The position numbers and the translations under genes were made by a program. The notes below the pieces were generated by a model. It was not told where the DNA came from. It saw nothing but the letters and a program-made list of their open reading frames with translations, and made no database searches. A DNA stretch of 64,000 nucleotides. Source: Bacillota bacterium. GTDB lineage: Bacteria; Bacillota; Clostridia; Lachnospirales; Lachnospiraceae. The DNA lies in assembly GCA_023437365.1 (NCBI GenBank), contig JAEZGK010000096.1:4053-68052 (forward strand). Direction: 5' to 3'. Below, piece by piece: positions 27,830-36,766 of this stretch; position 1 is the first letter of the stretch, and every line of letters begins with the position of its first letter.

Positions 27830-28249
27830 CTACAGGTTTCCCTTTACTTCCTTCCAGTCTACCAGGAGACTATAGCGCTTTGTAGTAAAGCGCAGGACAC
27901 AATAATTCGGATCTTCGGGACCATTAAAGTGGTTTGCTAAGCCAGAATACCACATCTCCTGTTTTACCCCGGGATCGGTTACTACTTCGATATCGCCGAC
28001 CAGAGTGATATTATATTCTGGCGAGTTAAAGCATACGCTGGCCTGCTTGCACTTGTCGATACGATTGGTTTTCGGGTTTCCCAACCCGGTGCAGAAGGTC
28101 ATCCAATGGATACCGTCTGCTTTAGAAGCGGTGATTGTGGATGCGGTAGGATATCCGTCAGCATCAATCAATGACAGCACGCAATAGGCGTCTGCACCCG
28201 TGTTTTTCTCTACGATTTCCCCTGCTTTTCTTAAAATCTCTTGTTCCAT
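27830..28249 (-). CDS. Pyridoxamine 5'-phosphate oxidase family flavin-binding protein
   Basis: About 139 residues, the split-barrel FMN-binding fold of general-stress protein 26/PNPOx-like proteins. Visible features are AYCVLSLIDADGYPTASTI, MTFCTGLGNPKTNRI (phosphate/FMN contact region), ASVCFNSPEYNITLVGDIEVV and the closing RFTTKRYSLLVDWK. GGAGGAAAA precedes ATG at 28249; the longer frame to 28294 lacks a ribosome binding site. Single gene. Probably a flavin or F420-like reductase of small substrates; the reaction is unknown. Confidence 0.85.
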   Translation of the reverse strand: MEQEILRKAGEIVEKNTGADAYCVLSLIDADGYPTASTITASKADGIHWMTFCTGLGNPKTNRIDKCKQASVCFNSPEYNITLVGDIEVVTDPGVKQEMWYSGLANHFNGPEDPNYCVLRFTTKRYSLLVDWKEVKGNL

Positions 28250-28916
28250 TTTTCCTCCATCCCTGCGTTGTGAACGCATATAAGTTATTACCAAATGTGA
28301 TTTTTACACTTTGGTGATGCAGTAATGATAGCATTGATAACATTAGTACAATAAGCTTTTTTGTCCGATGCTACTTAACATATTGTATCAGCAGGAACAT
28401 GACACCTATATGTCATTATAATATTGAACGGTAAAAATATCAGCACTCCTTCTGCGATAAGAGGAAGGGATAAGGTTAATCAATGGCATTTCTGTATAAA
28501 CTGACTAAAACAGAAGGCTATTTAATCATATCATTATCGAATGGCGAAAAAACATCGTTTGTTGAAATTGAAAGATCGGTACGAAAACGTTATAATGAAA
28601 CTATATTTAACCAAGATCTGGACCGGGTATCATTGTTTTAGATACGGCCTATTCATTGATGACAGACTCACGATTGTATGATTTGAACTATTATAGGTAA
28701 TGAGTTTATAATAAGGTGATGAGCAGCTTGATATTCCGGTAAATATCGCTGTTAAATTATCTACGGAAGTGGCGGTCGAGGATATGATGAAAAGAAAAGC
28801 AGCGCAGATGAGATTTATGCGATATTTACAGGTAAGCATGCGATTTGAGAGAGCCAACTAAAATCAGAATGCAATATTTGATCATAAAACACAGATATCT
28901 GCAGTTGGAGGGTAAG
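28250..28916. other. Gene-poor interval, possible decayed coding sequence
   Basis: No convincing gene. One 52-codon frame at 28483-28641 (MAFLYKLTKTEGYLIISLS…) has GAGGAAGGG far upstream. Another stretch around 28725-28850 reads IDIPVNIAVKLSTEVAVEDMMKRKAA and then changes frame to DEIYAIFTGKHAI before a stop. Together this looks like a broken gene of unknown family, but the evidence is weak. The last 30 bp carry the ribosome binding site of the sugar-phosphate kinase. Confidence 0.35.
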
Positions 28917-29876
28917 ATGATTATAACAGTGACGATGAATCCTGCGATTGATAAGACGGTTGACTTAGAACATATGGACCATGGCGGCTTAAACCGTGTA
29001 AGAAATGTGCTTATGGATGCCGGCGGGAAAGGCATCAACGTGTCCAAGACCATCAAGGAATTGGGCGGAGAGACAATAGCTACAGGCTTTGTAGGCGGCA
29101 GCAGCGGAAGCTATATAAAGAAGGTATTACAGGAGCAGGGAATACAGCCGGATTTTATTGAGACGGGCAAGGAAGTCAGAACGAATCTTAAGGTTGTAGA
29201 GGCGGATGGCAATGTAACTGAATTTAATGAGCCGGGACCGGTCATTACATCACAGGAGCAGGAGGCTCTGATACAAAAGCTGCTTAGCTATGCAGACAAG
29301 GATACCCTTTTTGTATTGGCAGGAAGCATACCGAACGGGATGGATAAGGATATTTATCAGGTCCTGACGGGAAAACTGAAAGAAAAAGGTGCCCGTGTAT
29401 TCGTAGATGCGGACGGCGAACTATTGATCCATGCGCTGGAGGCAGCCCCGGATATCATCAAACCGAACTGCCATGAACTCGAGGAGTTATTCCACAAGGA
29501 TGATCGGGTTGATGAGGAGGAGCTGATTGCCATGGGGCAAAAGCTTATGACTAAGGGCATCGGTATGATTGCCATCTCCCTGGGGCAGATGGGAGCCTTG
29601 TTTCTGACAGAGAGGAAGGTGCTAAAATGTCCCGGTCTGAAAGTAGAGGCTCATTCTACTGTAGGAGCGGGAGATGCGATGGTAGCAGCCCTTGCCTATG
29701 GTTTAAATCAGGGACTTGCTTTCGAGGAATGTGCAAGATTAGGTCTTGCTGCCTCAGCAGGGGCAGTGACCACCAAGGGGACAAAGCCTCCGAAGAGAGA
29801 GCTTGTAGAAGAGCTGATTACTAAGGTAGAGGTAATCACCTTACAGTATACGAATACTGGATATCAATTGATATAA
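28917..29876 (+). CDS. 1-phosphofructokinase family (PfkB) sugar-phosphate kinase
   Basis: 319 residues. The N-terminus MIITVTMNPAIDKTVDL and GGKGINVSKTIKELGG are the signature of 1-phosphofructokinase/tagatose-6-phosphate kinase. The C-terminal PfkB signature VGAGDAMVAALAYG carries the catalytic Asp, with AGSIPNGMD in between. It would phosphorylate fructose 1-phosphate (or tagatose 6-phosphate) with ATP. ATG 28917 behind GGAGGG is chosen over the upstream frame from 28845. No fruR or fruA PTS gene is adjacent, so the exact substrate is open. Confidence 0.88.
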   Translation: MIITVTMNPAIDKTVDLEHMDHGGLNRVRNVLMDAGGKGINVSKTIKELGGETIATGFVGGSSGSYIKKVLQEQGIQPDFIETGKEVRTNLKVVEADGNVTEFNEPGPVITSQEQEALIQKLLSYADKDTLFVLAGSIPNGMDKDIYQVLTGKLKEKGARVFVDADGELLIHALEAAPDIIKPNCHELEELFHKDDRVDEEELIAMGQKLMTKGIGMIAISLGQMGALFLTERKVLKCPGLKVEAHSTVGAGDAMVAALAYGLNQGLAFEECARLGLAASAGAVTTKGTKPPKRELVEELITKVEVITLQYTNTGYQLI

Positions 29877-29950
29877 CTCACCAGCAATGCTATGTTTAAT
29901 CCCCAAACAATCAGACCGATTGATAGGTCAATGCAAATAAGTGATATTAA

Positions 29951-30015
29951 AAGCGGGTTGCAATAAATTAATGCAACCCGCTTGTGTACATAGGTGTCAG
30001 TATATTGACACCTTA
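29951..30015. terminator. Two hairpins between convergent genes
   Basis: AAGCGGGTTGCA (29951-29962) pairs perfectly with TGCAACCCGCTT (29972-29983). AGGTGTCA (29992-29999) pairs with TGACACCT (30006-30013), followed by TATTCTATTT. They terminate the kinase gene on + and probably rubrerythrin on -. Confidence 0.65.
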
Positions 30016-30021
30016 TTCTAT

Positions 30022-30516
30022 TTAGTATTTGATGAACTTTGATCCCGGAACGCCGCAGATGCTGCATTTATCGGGGATAGAAGTCTCTATGTTACCGCAT
30101 ACCGGACAAAGGTAATAGAAAACCTCTTCCGTCTGATCCAGACTGTTCAAGGCTTCGGTATAAAGCTTTGCATGAACCTCTTCTGCGTTCATAGCCTGAC
30201 GGAAGGCGTTCATAACATTGTTCAGCCCTTCCTGCTCTGCAATTGCTAAGAACTCCGGATACATACTGGTGTATTCATGAGTTTCACCGGCAATGGCGTC
30301 CTTTAAGTTCTCTTGTGTGGATTTAACCTTACCTGCCAATTCGAATTCCTTTAATGCATGAATTGTCTCTGCATCAGCAGCTGCCCGGAATAACTTCGCA
30401 GCGTTTGCAAAGCCCTCCTTTTCAGCTTTCTTAGCATAGGCATTGTATTTTCTGTTCGCCTGAGATTCACCTGCAAAGGCTTCCATCAGGTTTTTCATTG
30501 TTCTATTCTCTTCCAT
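30022..30516 (-). CDS. rbr: Rubrerythrin
   Basis: Cytosolic peroxide-reducing non-haem iron protein of anaerobes. The 164 residues comprise an N-terminal ferritin-like four-helix domain with di-iron ligands (AFAGESQANRKY, ADAETIHALKE, AIAGETHEY, MNAEEVHAKLY) and a C-terminal rubredoxin domain (YLCPVCGN and DKCSICGVPGSKF). It is shorter than the classic 190-residue form. GGAAGGAA lies upstream. It is adjacent to and co-directional with superoxide reductase, forming an oxidative-stress pair. Confidence 0.95.
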   Translation of the reverse strand: MEENRTMKNLMEAFAGESQANRKYNAYAKKAEKEGFANAAKLFRAAADAETIHALKEFELAGKVKSTQENLKDAIAGETHEYTSMYPEFLAIAEQEGLNNVMNAFRQAMNAEEVHAKLYTEALNSLDQTEEVFYYLCPVCGNIETSIPDKCSICGVPGSKFIKY

Positions 30517-30569
30517 GTCTATGTTCCTTCCTTTCTGTTAACGTCAATTATGTTCAGCCATCGATAGAA

Positions 30570-30962
30570 TTAATCTATATATTCCGCCATCCACAGACCA
30601 TGAAGGTTACAATAAGCATAAACCTTCTTTAGCTTGTCATCCGCTGTTAAAGCAAATTCAAGATAAGGCTTATCATTCGGCGCAAGGGTCTTACGCTGAC
30701 CGCCTTTCTCTGTCATGATATACACCCAGCTGATATGATGTTCTTCTGTCATCGGATGAGGAACTGAACCAATTTCCACAACTACGATATTACCATCCAC
30801 ATTGATTACCGGTACATGCTTTTCTACTGCAGCGTCAGTGGTATTAGGAACTAATTCAGTCATTTCTTCATCACAGCATACGAGAGGAACTCCGGCATTA
30901 TTGATCAGACCGATTGTATTCCCACATTTTTTGCAGATATAAAATTTTTGCTGTTTTTCCAT
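30570..30962 (-). CDS. Superoxide reductase (desulfoferrodoxin)
   Basis: 130 residues. The N-terminal desulforedoxin centre (FYICKKCGNTIGLI…VPLVCCDEEM) holds four cysteines. The C-terminal neelaredoxin domain carries the Fe(His)4Cys site (VEKHVPVI, VPHPMTEEHHISW and YAYCNLHGLW). It reduces superoxide to hydrogen peroxide without making oxygen; rubrerythrin next to it then removes the peroxide. AAAGGACG precedes ATG at 30962; the longer frame to 31040 is not needed. Confidence 0.95.
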   Translation of the reverse strand: MEKQQKFYICKKCGNTIGLINNAGVPLVCCDEEMTELVPNTTDAAVEKHVPVINVDGNIVVVEIGSVPHPMTEEHHISWVYIMTEKGGQRKTLAPNDKPYLEFALTADDKLKKVYAYCNLHGLWMAEYID

Positions 30963-31316
30963 AGCTATACACGTCCTTTCTGATTTTTTATATAATTTGA
31001 ATGTTCTTGGATAATTGGGCTGTAAATCAGCACCACCCACTCATTATAGCATAAAAGGGACATTAAATTCAATCGTTTGGAAGACTTATTAAAAGGATAT
31101 TCTTCAAATCTTGACTATTTTACATTAATGCAGTAAACTGAAAACAATAGGAAAAATATGAGTTAAATAGCAGAGATTTCCACGTAATTGTCAGAAAATG
31201 TATTATATTTAATCCATTGAAAATTATAGTATGATTAAAGGGACAAAAGCATTTTTGTCACTTTAAATATAGTATTATTTACATATTATAATTAATAAAA
31301 ACTGGAGGGAACCACA
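30963..31316. other. Divergent intergenic region, sor and ECF operon
   Basis: AT-rich. It contains a small hairpin GACAAAA-GCA-TTTTTGTC (31242-31260 region) and a possible TATAAT at 31287-31292, with no clear -35. The last bases carry GGAGGGA for the ECF S-component start. I see no known riboswitch aptamer. Confidence 0.4.
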
Positions 31317-31907
31317 ATGAAAAAACAAAGCGTTTTAAAAACAATCCTTGGTGTATGGAATACCAAGACAGTCGTAGTAATTGCAATCGGTGCGGCTTTG
31401 TTCGGTGTACTGATGAACTTCGGCGGAATTACAGTTGTCTCTAACACAAAGCTCACAACAGCTATGTTGATCCCGGTTATCGTAGGAGCAATGTATGGAC
31501 CTGTCCCTGCATTTGTTGCGTGCCTGGTAGGTAACACGATCGCGGATTTGATCGGCGGCTGGGGCTTTTGGTTCGACTGGTCCATCGGTAACGGTATATT
31601 AGGCTTTATCGTTGGCCTTCTGCCTGTATACGGCGCTCGTATCAATGATGGAATTTTTAAACCAATTCACGCTGTAATTTATGCAATTTTCTGTATCTTA
31701 GGTAATGCTTTGGCCTTCGGTGTCATCACTCCAATCCTGACAACAGCTTTTTACGGCGGCGAGCTGGAGGTAACCTTCGTACAGGCACTGGCCGGAGGCA
31801 TCGGCAATACAGCCATACTCATTGTCCTGGGTATCCCGATCATCATTGCGCTTGCAAAACGTAATGCACGCAGCAATAACCTAAAAATTGACGAGAAAGA
31901 AGAGTAG
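31317..31907 (+). CDS. ECF transporter S component (substrate-binding membrane protein)
   Basis: 196 residues with 5-6 hydrophobic helices and a basic tail. The loop text IGAALFGVLMNFGGITV, MLIPVIVGAMYGPVPAFVACLVGNTIADLIGGWGFWFDWSIGNGILGFIVGLLP matches ECF S components. I would place it near the family annotated in clostridia as CD3073-type, whose ligand is unknown. Followed directly by a fused EcfA ATPase and an EcfT, so this is a dedicated (group I) ECF importer. It is the first gene of a co-directional run of six genes to 37639. Confidence 0.85.
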   Translation: MKKQSVLKTILGVWNTKTVVVIAIGAALFGVLMNFGGITVVSNTKLTTAMLIPVIVGAMYGPVPAFVACLVGNTIADLIGGWGFWFDWSIGNGILGFIVGLLPVYGARINDGIFKPIHAVIYAIFCILGNALAFGVITPILTTAFYGGELEVTFVQALAGGIGNTAILIVLGIPIIIALAKRNARSNNLKIDEKEE

Positions 31908-31916
31908 TTTACATAA

Positions 31917-33638
31917 ATGAGAAAACCCATTGTTGAATTTAAAGAGTTTGGATTTCAGTACAAAAAGCAGACCGAACCCACCCTCTACGATATCAATCTT
32001 ACAATTTATGAGGGTGAGAAGGTTCTGCTCTTAGGTCCCAGCGGCAGCGGAAAGTCCACTTTGGCGAACTGTATCAATGGCTTAAATCCTTTTTCTTATG
32101 AAGGTAACATTACGGGTTCCTGCAAAATTGCTGGCATAGAGACTAAGTCTGCCAGCATTTTTGCTTTAAGCAAGGTGGTAGGAACCGTATTACAGGATTC
32201 CGATGCTCAGTTTGTAGGACTTTCCGTAGGTGAGGATATTGCCTTTTCATTGGAAAATGAGAGTATGCCTAGAACGGAAATGTTACCTAAGGTCAGAAAA
32301 GCCAGCGAACTTGTCGGGATGCAGGAATTTCTGCTGCATGTTCCCTATGAGCTCTCCGGTGGTCAGAAGCAAAAGGTGGCATTGGCGGGAGTCATGCATG
32401 ATAATGTAGATCTGTTAATCTTCGATGAGCCCTTGGCAGCACTCGATCCGAAGATGGGTATGATTGCAGTTGATTTGATTGATCGTATTCATGCGGAACA
32501 GAGGAAGACCATAATTATTATCGAACACAGACTGGAGGATGTACTTTATCGAGCTCTGGACAGGGTAGTTCTGATGGATCAGGGCAGGATTGTATTCAAT
32601 GATAATCCGGATAAACTTCTTGCATCGGAGTATCTGACCAGATACGGAATACGTGAGCCTCTATATATTAAGGCAATGAAGTATGCCGGCTGTGAATTTG
32701 AAGAGGGTCAGTATCTGTCCAATATAGCTTCTATGGATTTGACTCCCTTCCGAGAAAAATTAAATCGGCAGCAGGCAATAAAGATCGAGAAATACGATCC
32801 AAAGCTTGGCGAAGAGCTCCTGAGGGCTGAGAAGGTATCCTTTTCCTATGGAGAGGCAGAGGTTCTGCATGATATCTCCTTTTCCGTCCGTCAGGGAGAA
32901 AGACTTGCCTTTGTAGGCAAGAACGGAGCCGGGAAGAGTACCATGGCGAAGCTTCTCTGTGGCATCAAGCGTCCTGCGAAGGGCAATATCCTGATTAAGG
33001 GTGCGAATTATCTTCAGCTTTCCATGAAGGAAATCGGTGAAAAAATCGGCTATGTCATGCAGAATCCGAATCAGATGCTGGTAAAGGATATCATCAAAGA
33101 GGAAGTGGAGCTGGCAATGACCCTGCGTGGGAAAAGCAGGCAGGAGATTGACGAAGCTTTGAAGAAGGCACTGAAGATGTGCGGCCTCTGGGGTATGCGT
33201 AACTGGCCGATCTCGGCAGTCAGCTATGGTCAGAAGAAGAGGGTTACCATCGCCTCTATTCTGGTGCTGCAGCCGGACATCATTATATTGGATGAGCCGA
33301 CGGCCGGGCAGGATTATTTTCATTATACGGAAATCATGAATTTTCTCGATGATCTAAATAAAAATTATGGAATAACCATTATCTTTATCACTCATGATAT
33401 GCATCTGGCAATCCAATATACGGACAGAGCGGTAGTATTTTCAGAGGGTGAGCTGATCGCCGACGATACTGTCTTTAAGGTGCTTGCGGATAACGAAATT
33501 ATCGAGAAGGCCAACTTAAAGCAGACCTCCCTCTATACCCTGGCAAAGCGCTTGGATATAGATCCGGAGGAATATATTGAGCATTTTATTGCTTATGAAA
33601 GGATGAGAAAAGAACATGAACAATCAACTGCTGATTAA
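31917..33638 (+). CDS. ECF transporter double ATPase (EcfA-EcfA' fusion)
   Basis: 573 residues holding two ABC ATPase domains. First: Walker A GPSGSGKST near residue 40, LSGGQKQKVALAGV, DEPLAALD. Second: GKNGAGKST near residue 341, a degenerate signature VSYGQKKRVTIA in place of LSGGQ, and DEPTAGQD. They energise import by ECF modules at the membrane. ATG 31917 has only a weak Shine-Dalgarno, 9 bp after the S-component stop, suggesting coupling. It overlaps the T-component gene by 23 bp. Confidence 0.92.
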   Translation: MRKPIVEFKEFGFQYKKQTEPTLYDINLTIYEGEKVLLLGPSGSGKSTLANCINGLNPFSYEGNITGSCKIAGIETKSASIFALSKVVGTVLQDSDAQFVGLSVGEDIAFSLENESMPRTEMLPKVRKASELVGMQEFLLHVPYELSGGQKQKVALAGVMHDNVDLLIFDEPLAALDPKMGMIAVDLIDRIHAEQRKTIIIIEHRLEDVLYRALDRVVLMDQGRIVFNDNPDKLLASEYLTRYGIREPLYIKAMKYAGCEFEEGQYLSNIASMDLTPFREKLNRQQAIKIEKYDPKLGEELLRAEKVSFSYGEAEVLHDISFSVRQGERLAFVGKNGAGKSTMAKLLCGIKRPAKGNILIKGANYLQLSMKEIGEKIGYVMQNPNQMLVKDIIKEEVELAMTLRGKSRQEIDEALKKALKMCGLWGMRNWPISAVSYGQKKRVTIASILVLQPDIIILDEPTAGQDYFHYTEIMNFLDDLNKNYGITIIFITHDMHLAIQYTDRAVVFSEGELIADDTVFKVLADNEIIEKANLKQTSLYTLAKRLDIDPEEYIEHFIAYERMRKEHEQSTAD

Positions 33639-34470
33639 TCTGGTTCCCGGCGAGACTCTCCTGCATCAGCTGACCGGTAAGACAAAGGTACGCCTATTCC
33701 TTATCCTTCTCGTCTTTATCATCATGTCTTTTGACTTAAGACTTTTGCTGCCCCTTGGTATCATCAGTATGGTCGGTCTGATCTCTCTGAAACCAAAATG
33801 GAAAATATTAAAATATTTTTTCATCATAGCTGCAATTATGAATTTAATCAATATTGTACTTTTTTGGCTGGTGAATCCCAACTGCGGTGCATTCTGGTGT
33901 GGCGGAGGAAGTACGGTCTGGCTGCATCTGGGCGGTCGTTATATCATCACTGCACAAACCACCTGGTATCTATCCATCCGCTTCCTGAAAATGATGGTAT
34001 CGCTGATTGTATCTATGACCTTTATCCTGTCCATAACCCCATCGGAGATGGCAGCAGGACTGTATTCTGTGAAGATTCCATATAAGGTATGTACCGTATT
34101 TTCGATTGCCTTCCGTTATATTCCGGATATCGGCAGAGATTACGAGAATATCAAGATATCCATGCAGGTCAGAGGAGTAGAGCTGAATCCGAAGAAGGCT
34201 TCCGTTATGACAAGGTTAAAACAGAATGTGTTAATCCTGATTCCGCTGATTATCACCTCCTTCGACCGTGTCGGTAATATTGCCAATGCCATGGACCTGC
34301 GCGGTTACGGAAAAGGTAAGACCAGAACCTACTACAGCGAACATGAGGAGCGGAAAGCAGATCAGATCTTCAAGGTGATCTATATTCTGCTGCTTGGGTT
34401 CTGTATCTATTGGATTATTACTAAAAACCTGATGCCGCAGCCGATGAAGATGTGGTATCCCTTTGTATGA
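33616..34470 (+). CDS. ECF transporter T component (EcfT-like)
   Basis: 284 residues, 5-6 membrane helices. The two EcfT coupling motifs that insert into the ATPase grooves are visible: MQVRGVELNP near residue 190 and MDLRGYGKGKTRTYY near 225. An N-terminal LHQLTGKTKVRLFLILLVFIIMS helix is typical. It transmits ATP hydrolysis to the S component. Overlaps the ATPase gene and is followed after 9 bp by the M20 peptidase. Confidence 0.92.
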   Translation: MNNQLLINLVPGETLLHQLTGKTKVRLFLILLVFIIMSFDLRLLLPLGIISMVGLISLKPKWKILKYFFIIAAIMNLINIVLFWLVNPNCGAFWCGGGSTVWLHLGGRYIITAQTTWYLSIRFLKMMVSLIVSMTFILSITPSEMAAGLYSVKIPYKVCTVFSIAFRYIPDIGRDYENIKISMQVRGVELNPKKASVMTRLKQNVLILIPLIITSFDRVGNIANAMDLRGYGKGKTRTYYSEHEERKADQIFKVIYILLLGFCIYWIITKNLMPQPMKMWYPFV

Positions 34471-34479
34471 GGATAAAGC

Positions 34480-35826
34480 ATGGATTACATCGCTGATATT
34501 ATTAAGGACATATCCGATTTGGTCAAGCTCCCCACAGTATACGATCCTGAGACAGCTTCAGATAGTAAACCCTATGGTCAGGCAGTAGCGCTGGGGTATG
34601 AATGGATGAAAGAGAAAGCGCAAAAGGATGGCTTTGAGGTCCTGGAATATGATGGTCATATACTGGCAATCAGAATCAAGGGAAGCGGCAATTCACAAAG
34701 AATTGATGTGGCATCCCATGTGGACGTGGTTGCCCCGGGAGGAGGCTGGGTGTCTGATCCCTTCTGCGGTTCTGTATCCGAGGATTATATCTACGGCAGA
34801 GGTACCGTGGATATGAAGGGGACCTTGATCCTGACCTACTACGCATTAAAGTATATCAAAGAGAATAAGATACCCTGTCAGCGTGAACTTCGTCTGGTCA
34901 TAGGCTGTGATGAAGAGCGAACGATGCAGGATATGAAATACTATATAAAGAAGGCGGGAGCGCCGGATTTTGCATTTACACCTGATGGAAAGTTTCCTTA
35001 TTCTCTGGGAGAGAAGGGGGCACTGATGTGGACCTTGGAGGGTGAGCATCCTACCTGTATCGAGGAATTTGATGGCGGAGTTCAGTGCAATGTGGTCAGC
35101 CCCATTGCCCGGGCTAAGCTGATAGGTGTCTCGTATACAGACCGCTTCAGAGAGGGCCTCAAAGAGTATCCATATACTGCAGAAGTATCCTGTGACGGAG
35201 AATATACAAGGATTGTTCTTCAGGGGAAGGCGGCACATGCCTCAGTGCCTGAGGAAGGCTTTAGTGCCACCGTAGCTCTGTTGAAGCTGATTGCCACAGT
35301 GACCAGGGATCCGCTTGCAGAATTACTGTATCACAGCTTCCTCGATGCTTACGGCAAGGGAGCGGGGCTTGAGTATAATATTGCTCCTATGGGCAGGCTT
35401 ACGATTAATCTTGGGATCCTAAAGATACGACAAGGAAAGCTTTTAGCTCAGGTCGACTGCAGATATCCCAAGGGAGTTACCTCGAAGCTTCTGACTCAGA
35501 AGCTGCAAAGGGCTCTTTCTCCGGTGAAGGTAGAGCTGAGTTACGATGATGAACCTACTCTGGCAGAGGCTGCTTCGCCCTATCTTGCAGTACTCCTGTC
35601 TACTTATCATGAGGTTAGTGGAGATTGGGAGGCGCAGCCCTTCATCAGCGGTGGAGTGACGTATAGTAAAGCAATACCGAATTGCGTTGCATTCGGTCCG
35701 GCACGCGAAGGAGAGCTACCGATGGCACACCAGGCAAACGAACGATTGGAGCTTCGAAGAATTCCTGAGCTATTCGAAATATATAAGGAAGCCATGATTC
35801 GACTGGCGGGCATGGAGGTTTCGTAA
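34480..35826 (+). CDS. M20 family metallopeptidase (Sapep/PepV type)
   Basis: 448 residues, cytosolic di-zinc dipeptidase/deacylase fold. Metal ligands and catalytic positions are IDVASHVDVVAPGGGW (His and Asp), YGRGTVDMKG, the general-base glutamates in IGCDEERTMQDM, FTPDGKFP, and a late His (MAHQANE). A lid/dimer domain lies in between (RIVLQGKAAHASVPEEG). GAGGATAAAGC precedes ATG 34480. Its place inside an ECF operon suggests it hydrolyses an imported amide or peptide-like compound; that is inference. Confidence 0.9.
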   Translation: MDYIADIIKDISDLVKLPTVYDPETASDSKPYGQAVALGYEWMKEKAQKDGFEVLEYDGHILAIRIKGSGNSQRIDVASHVDVVAPGGGWVSDPFCGSVSEDYIYGRGTVDMKGTLILTYYALKYIKENKIPCQRELRLVIGCDEERTMQDMKYYIKKAGAPDFAFTPDGKFPYSLGEKGALMWTLEGEHPTCIEEFDGGVQCNVVSPIARAKLIGVSYTDRFREGLKEYPYTAEVSCDGEYTRIVLQGKAAHASVPEEGFSATVALLKLIATVTRDPLAELLYHSFLDAYGKGAGLEYNIAPMGRLTINLGILKIRQGKLLAQVDCRYPKGVTSKLLTQKLQRALSPVKVELSYDDEPTLAEAASPYLAVLLSTYHEVSGDWEAQPFISGGVTYSKAIPNCVAFGPAREGELPMAHQANERLELRRIPELFEIYKEAMIRLAGMEVS

Positions 35827-35880
35827 CCATGTACAGGGAGAGCTTTACGCATAATCGAAAACACAGAAAGGACGGAAAGA

Positions 35881-36726
35881 ATGGAAAAGCCAATTTTAGT
35901 ATTCCAAACAGATTTTACATATAAAGAGGGAGCGGTCTGCTCGATGTACGGTGTAGTGAAAAGCGTAGACCGAGCGCTGGAGATATTCGACGGTACCCAT
36001 GAGATCCCTCATTTTGACACCTGGAGTGCTTCCTATCGTTTATATCAATCCATGCGCTTTTGGCCCAAAGGAACGATCTTCGTCTCCGTGGTAGATCCGG
36101 GCGTAGGAACAGACAGAAAGGCCTGTGTTGCGAAGACTAAGGATGGCTACTATATTGTGACACCGGATAACGGAACGCTTTCCCATATAAAGCATTATGT
36201 AGGCATTACCCAGATCAGGGAAATCGATGAGACTGTGAATCGGTTGAAAGCTACTGAAGGGACCAGTATTTTTCATGGAAGAGACCTGTTCGGATATTGT
36301 GCTGCAAGGCTTGCGAGCGGAATTATATCCTATGAGCAGGTTGGGCCGGAATATCCGGTAGAGGATATTGTAGAGCATATCATCTGGGAAGGTAAAATGT
36401 CCGGAGATACGGCAGAGGGAATGTTTGAAATCTGTGATCCGAATTTCGGGAATCTCTGGAGTAATATCAGTGTGGAGCTGCTTCTGGCGAACGGCTTCTG
36501 CTACGGTGATATGGTGGATATAAGAATAGTTCATAAGGCTACCGAGGTATATCATGAAGCAGTACCCTTTGCCAAATCCTTTGGGTTTGTGAAGCCGAGA
36601 GAGGCAGTCCTTTACACGAATGAATTGATGAAAGCCTCCATCGCCCTGAGAATGGATAATTTTAGAGAAAAATACGGAATTGGTTTTGGTGAGTCCTGGA
36701 GAGTCTTTCTGACTAAAGTACGGTAA
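35881..36726 (+). CDS. SAM hydroxide adenosyltransferase (DUF62), paralogue 1
   Basis: 281 residues of the DUF62/SAM_HAT family, relatives of the fluorinase and chlorinase. The family splits S-adenosylmethionine with hydroxide into adenosine and methionine. The N-terminal SAM-binding domain shows LVFQTDFTYKEG, VSVVDPGVGTDRK, TPDNGTLSH and FHGRDLFGY. The proposed Asp-Arg-His triad is retained as D72, R79 and H132. The C-terminal half is the family's small beta-barrel domain. AAAGGACGG lies upstream. It is followed 40 bp later by a second member. Confidence 0.9.
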   Translation: MEKPILVFQTDFTYKEGAVCSMYGVVKSVDRALEIFDGTHEIPHFDTWSASYRLYQSMRFWPKGTIFVSVVDPGVGTDRKACVAKTKDGYYIVTPDNGTLSHIKHYVGITQIREIDETVNRLKATEGTSIFHGRDLFGYCAARLASGIISYEQVGPEYPVEDIVEHIIWEGKMSGDTAEGMFEICDPNFGNLWSNISVELLLANGFCYGDMVDIRIVHKATEVYHEAVPFAKSFGFVKPREAVLYTNELMKASIALRMDNFREKYGIGFGESWRVFLTKVR

Positions 36727-36766
36727 TCAATAATAGATACAGACACAATTCGAAAATAAGAAAGGA

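Noticed and set aside
27662..27940. 92-codon frame across the structured repeat
   Set aside because: It covers the repeat and the end of the PNPOx-like gene, with no ribosome binding site or family resemblance.
32760..33323. 187-codon frame on the minus strand inside the EcfA fusion
   Set aside because: It lies entirely within the second ATPase domain, whose Walker motifs prove the plus-strand gene.
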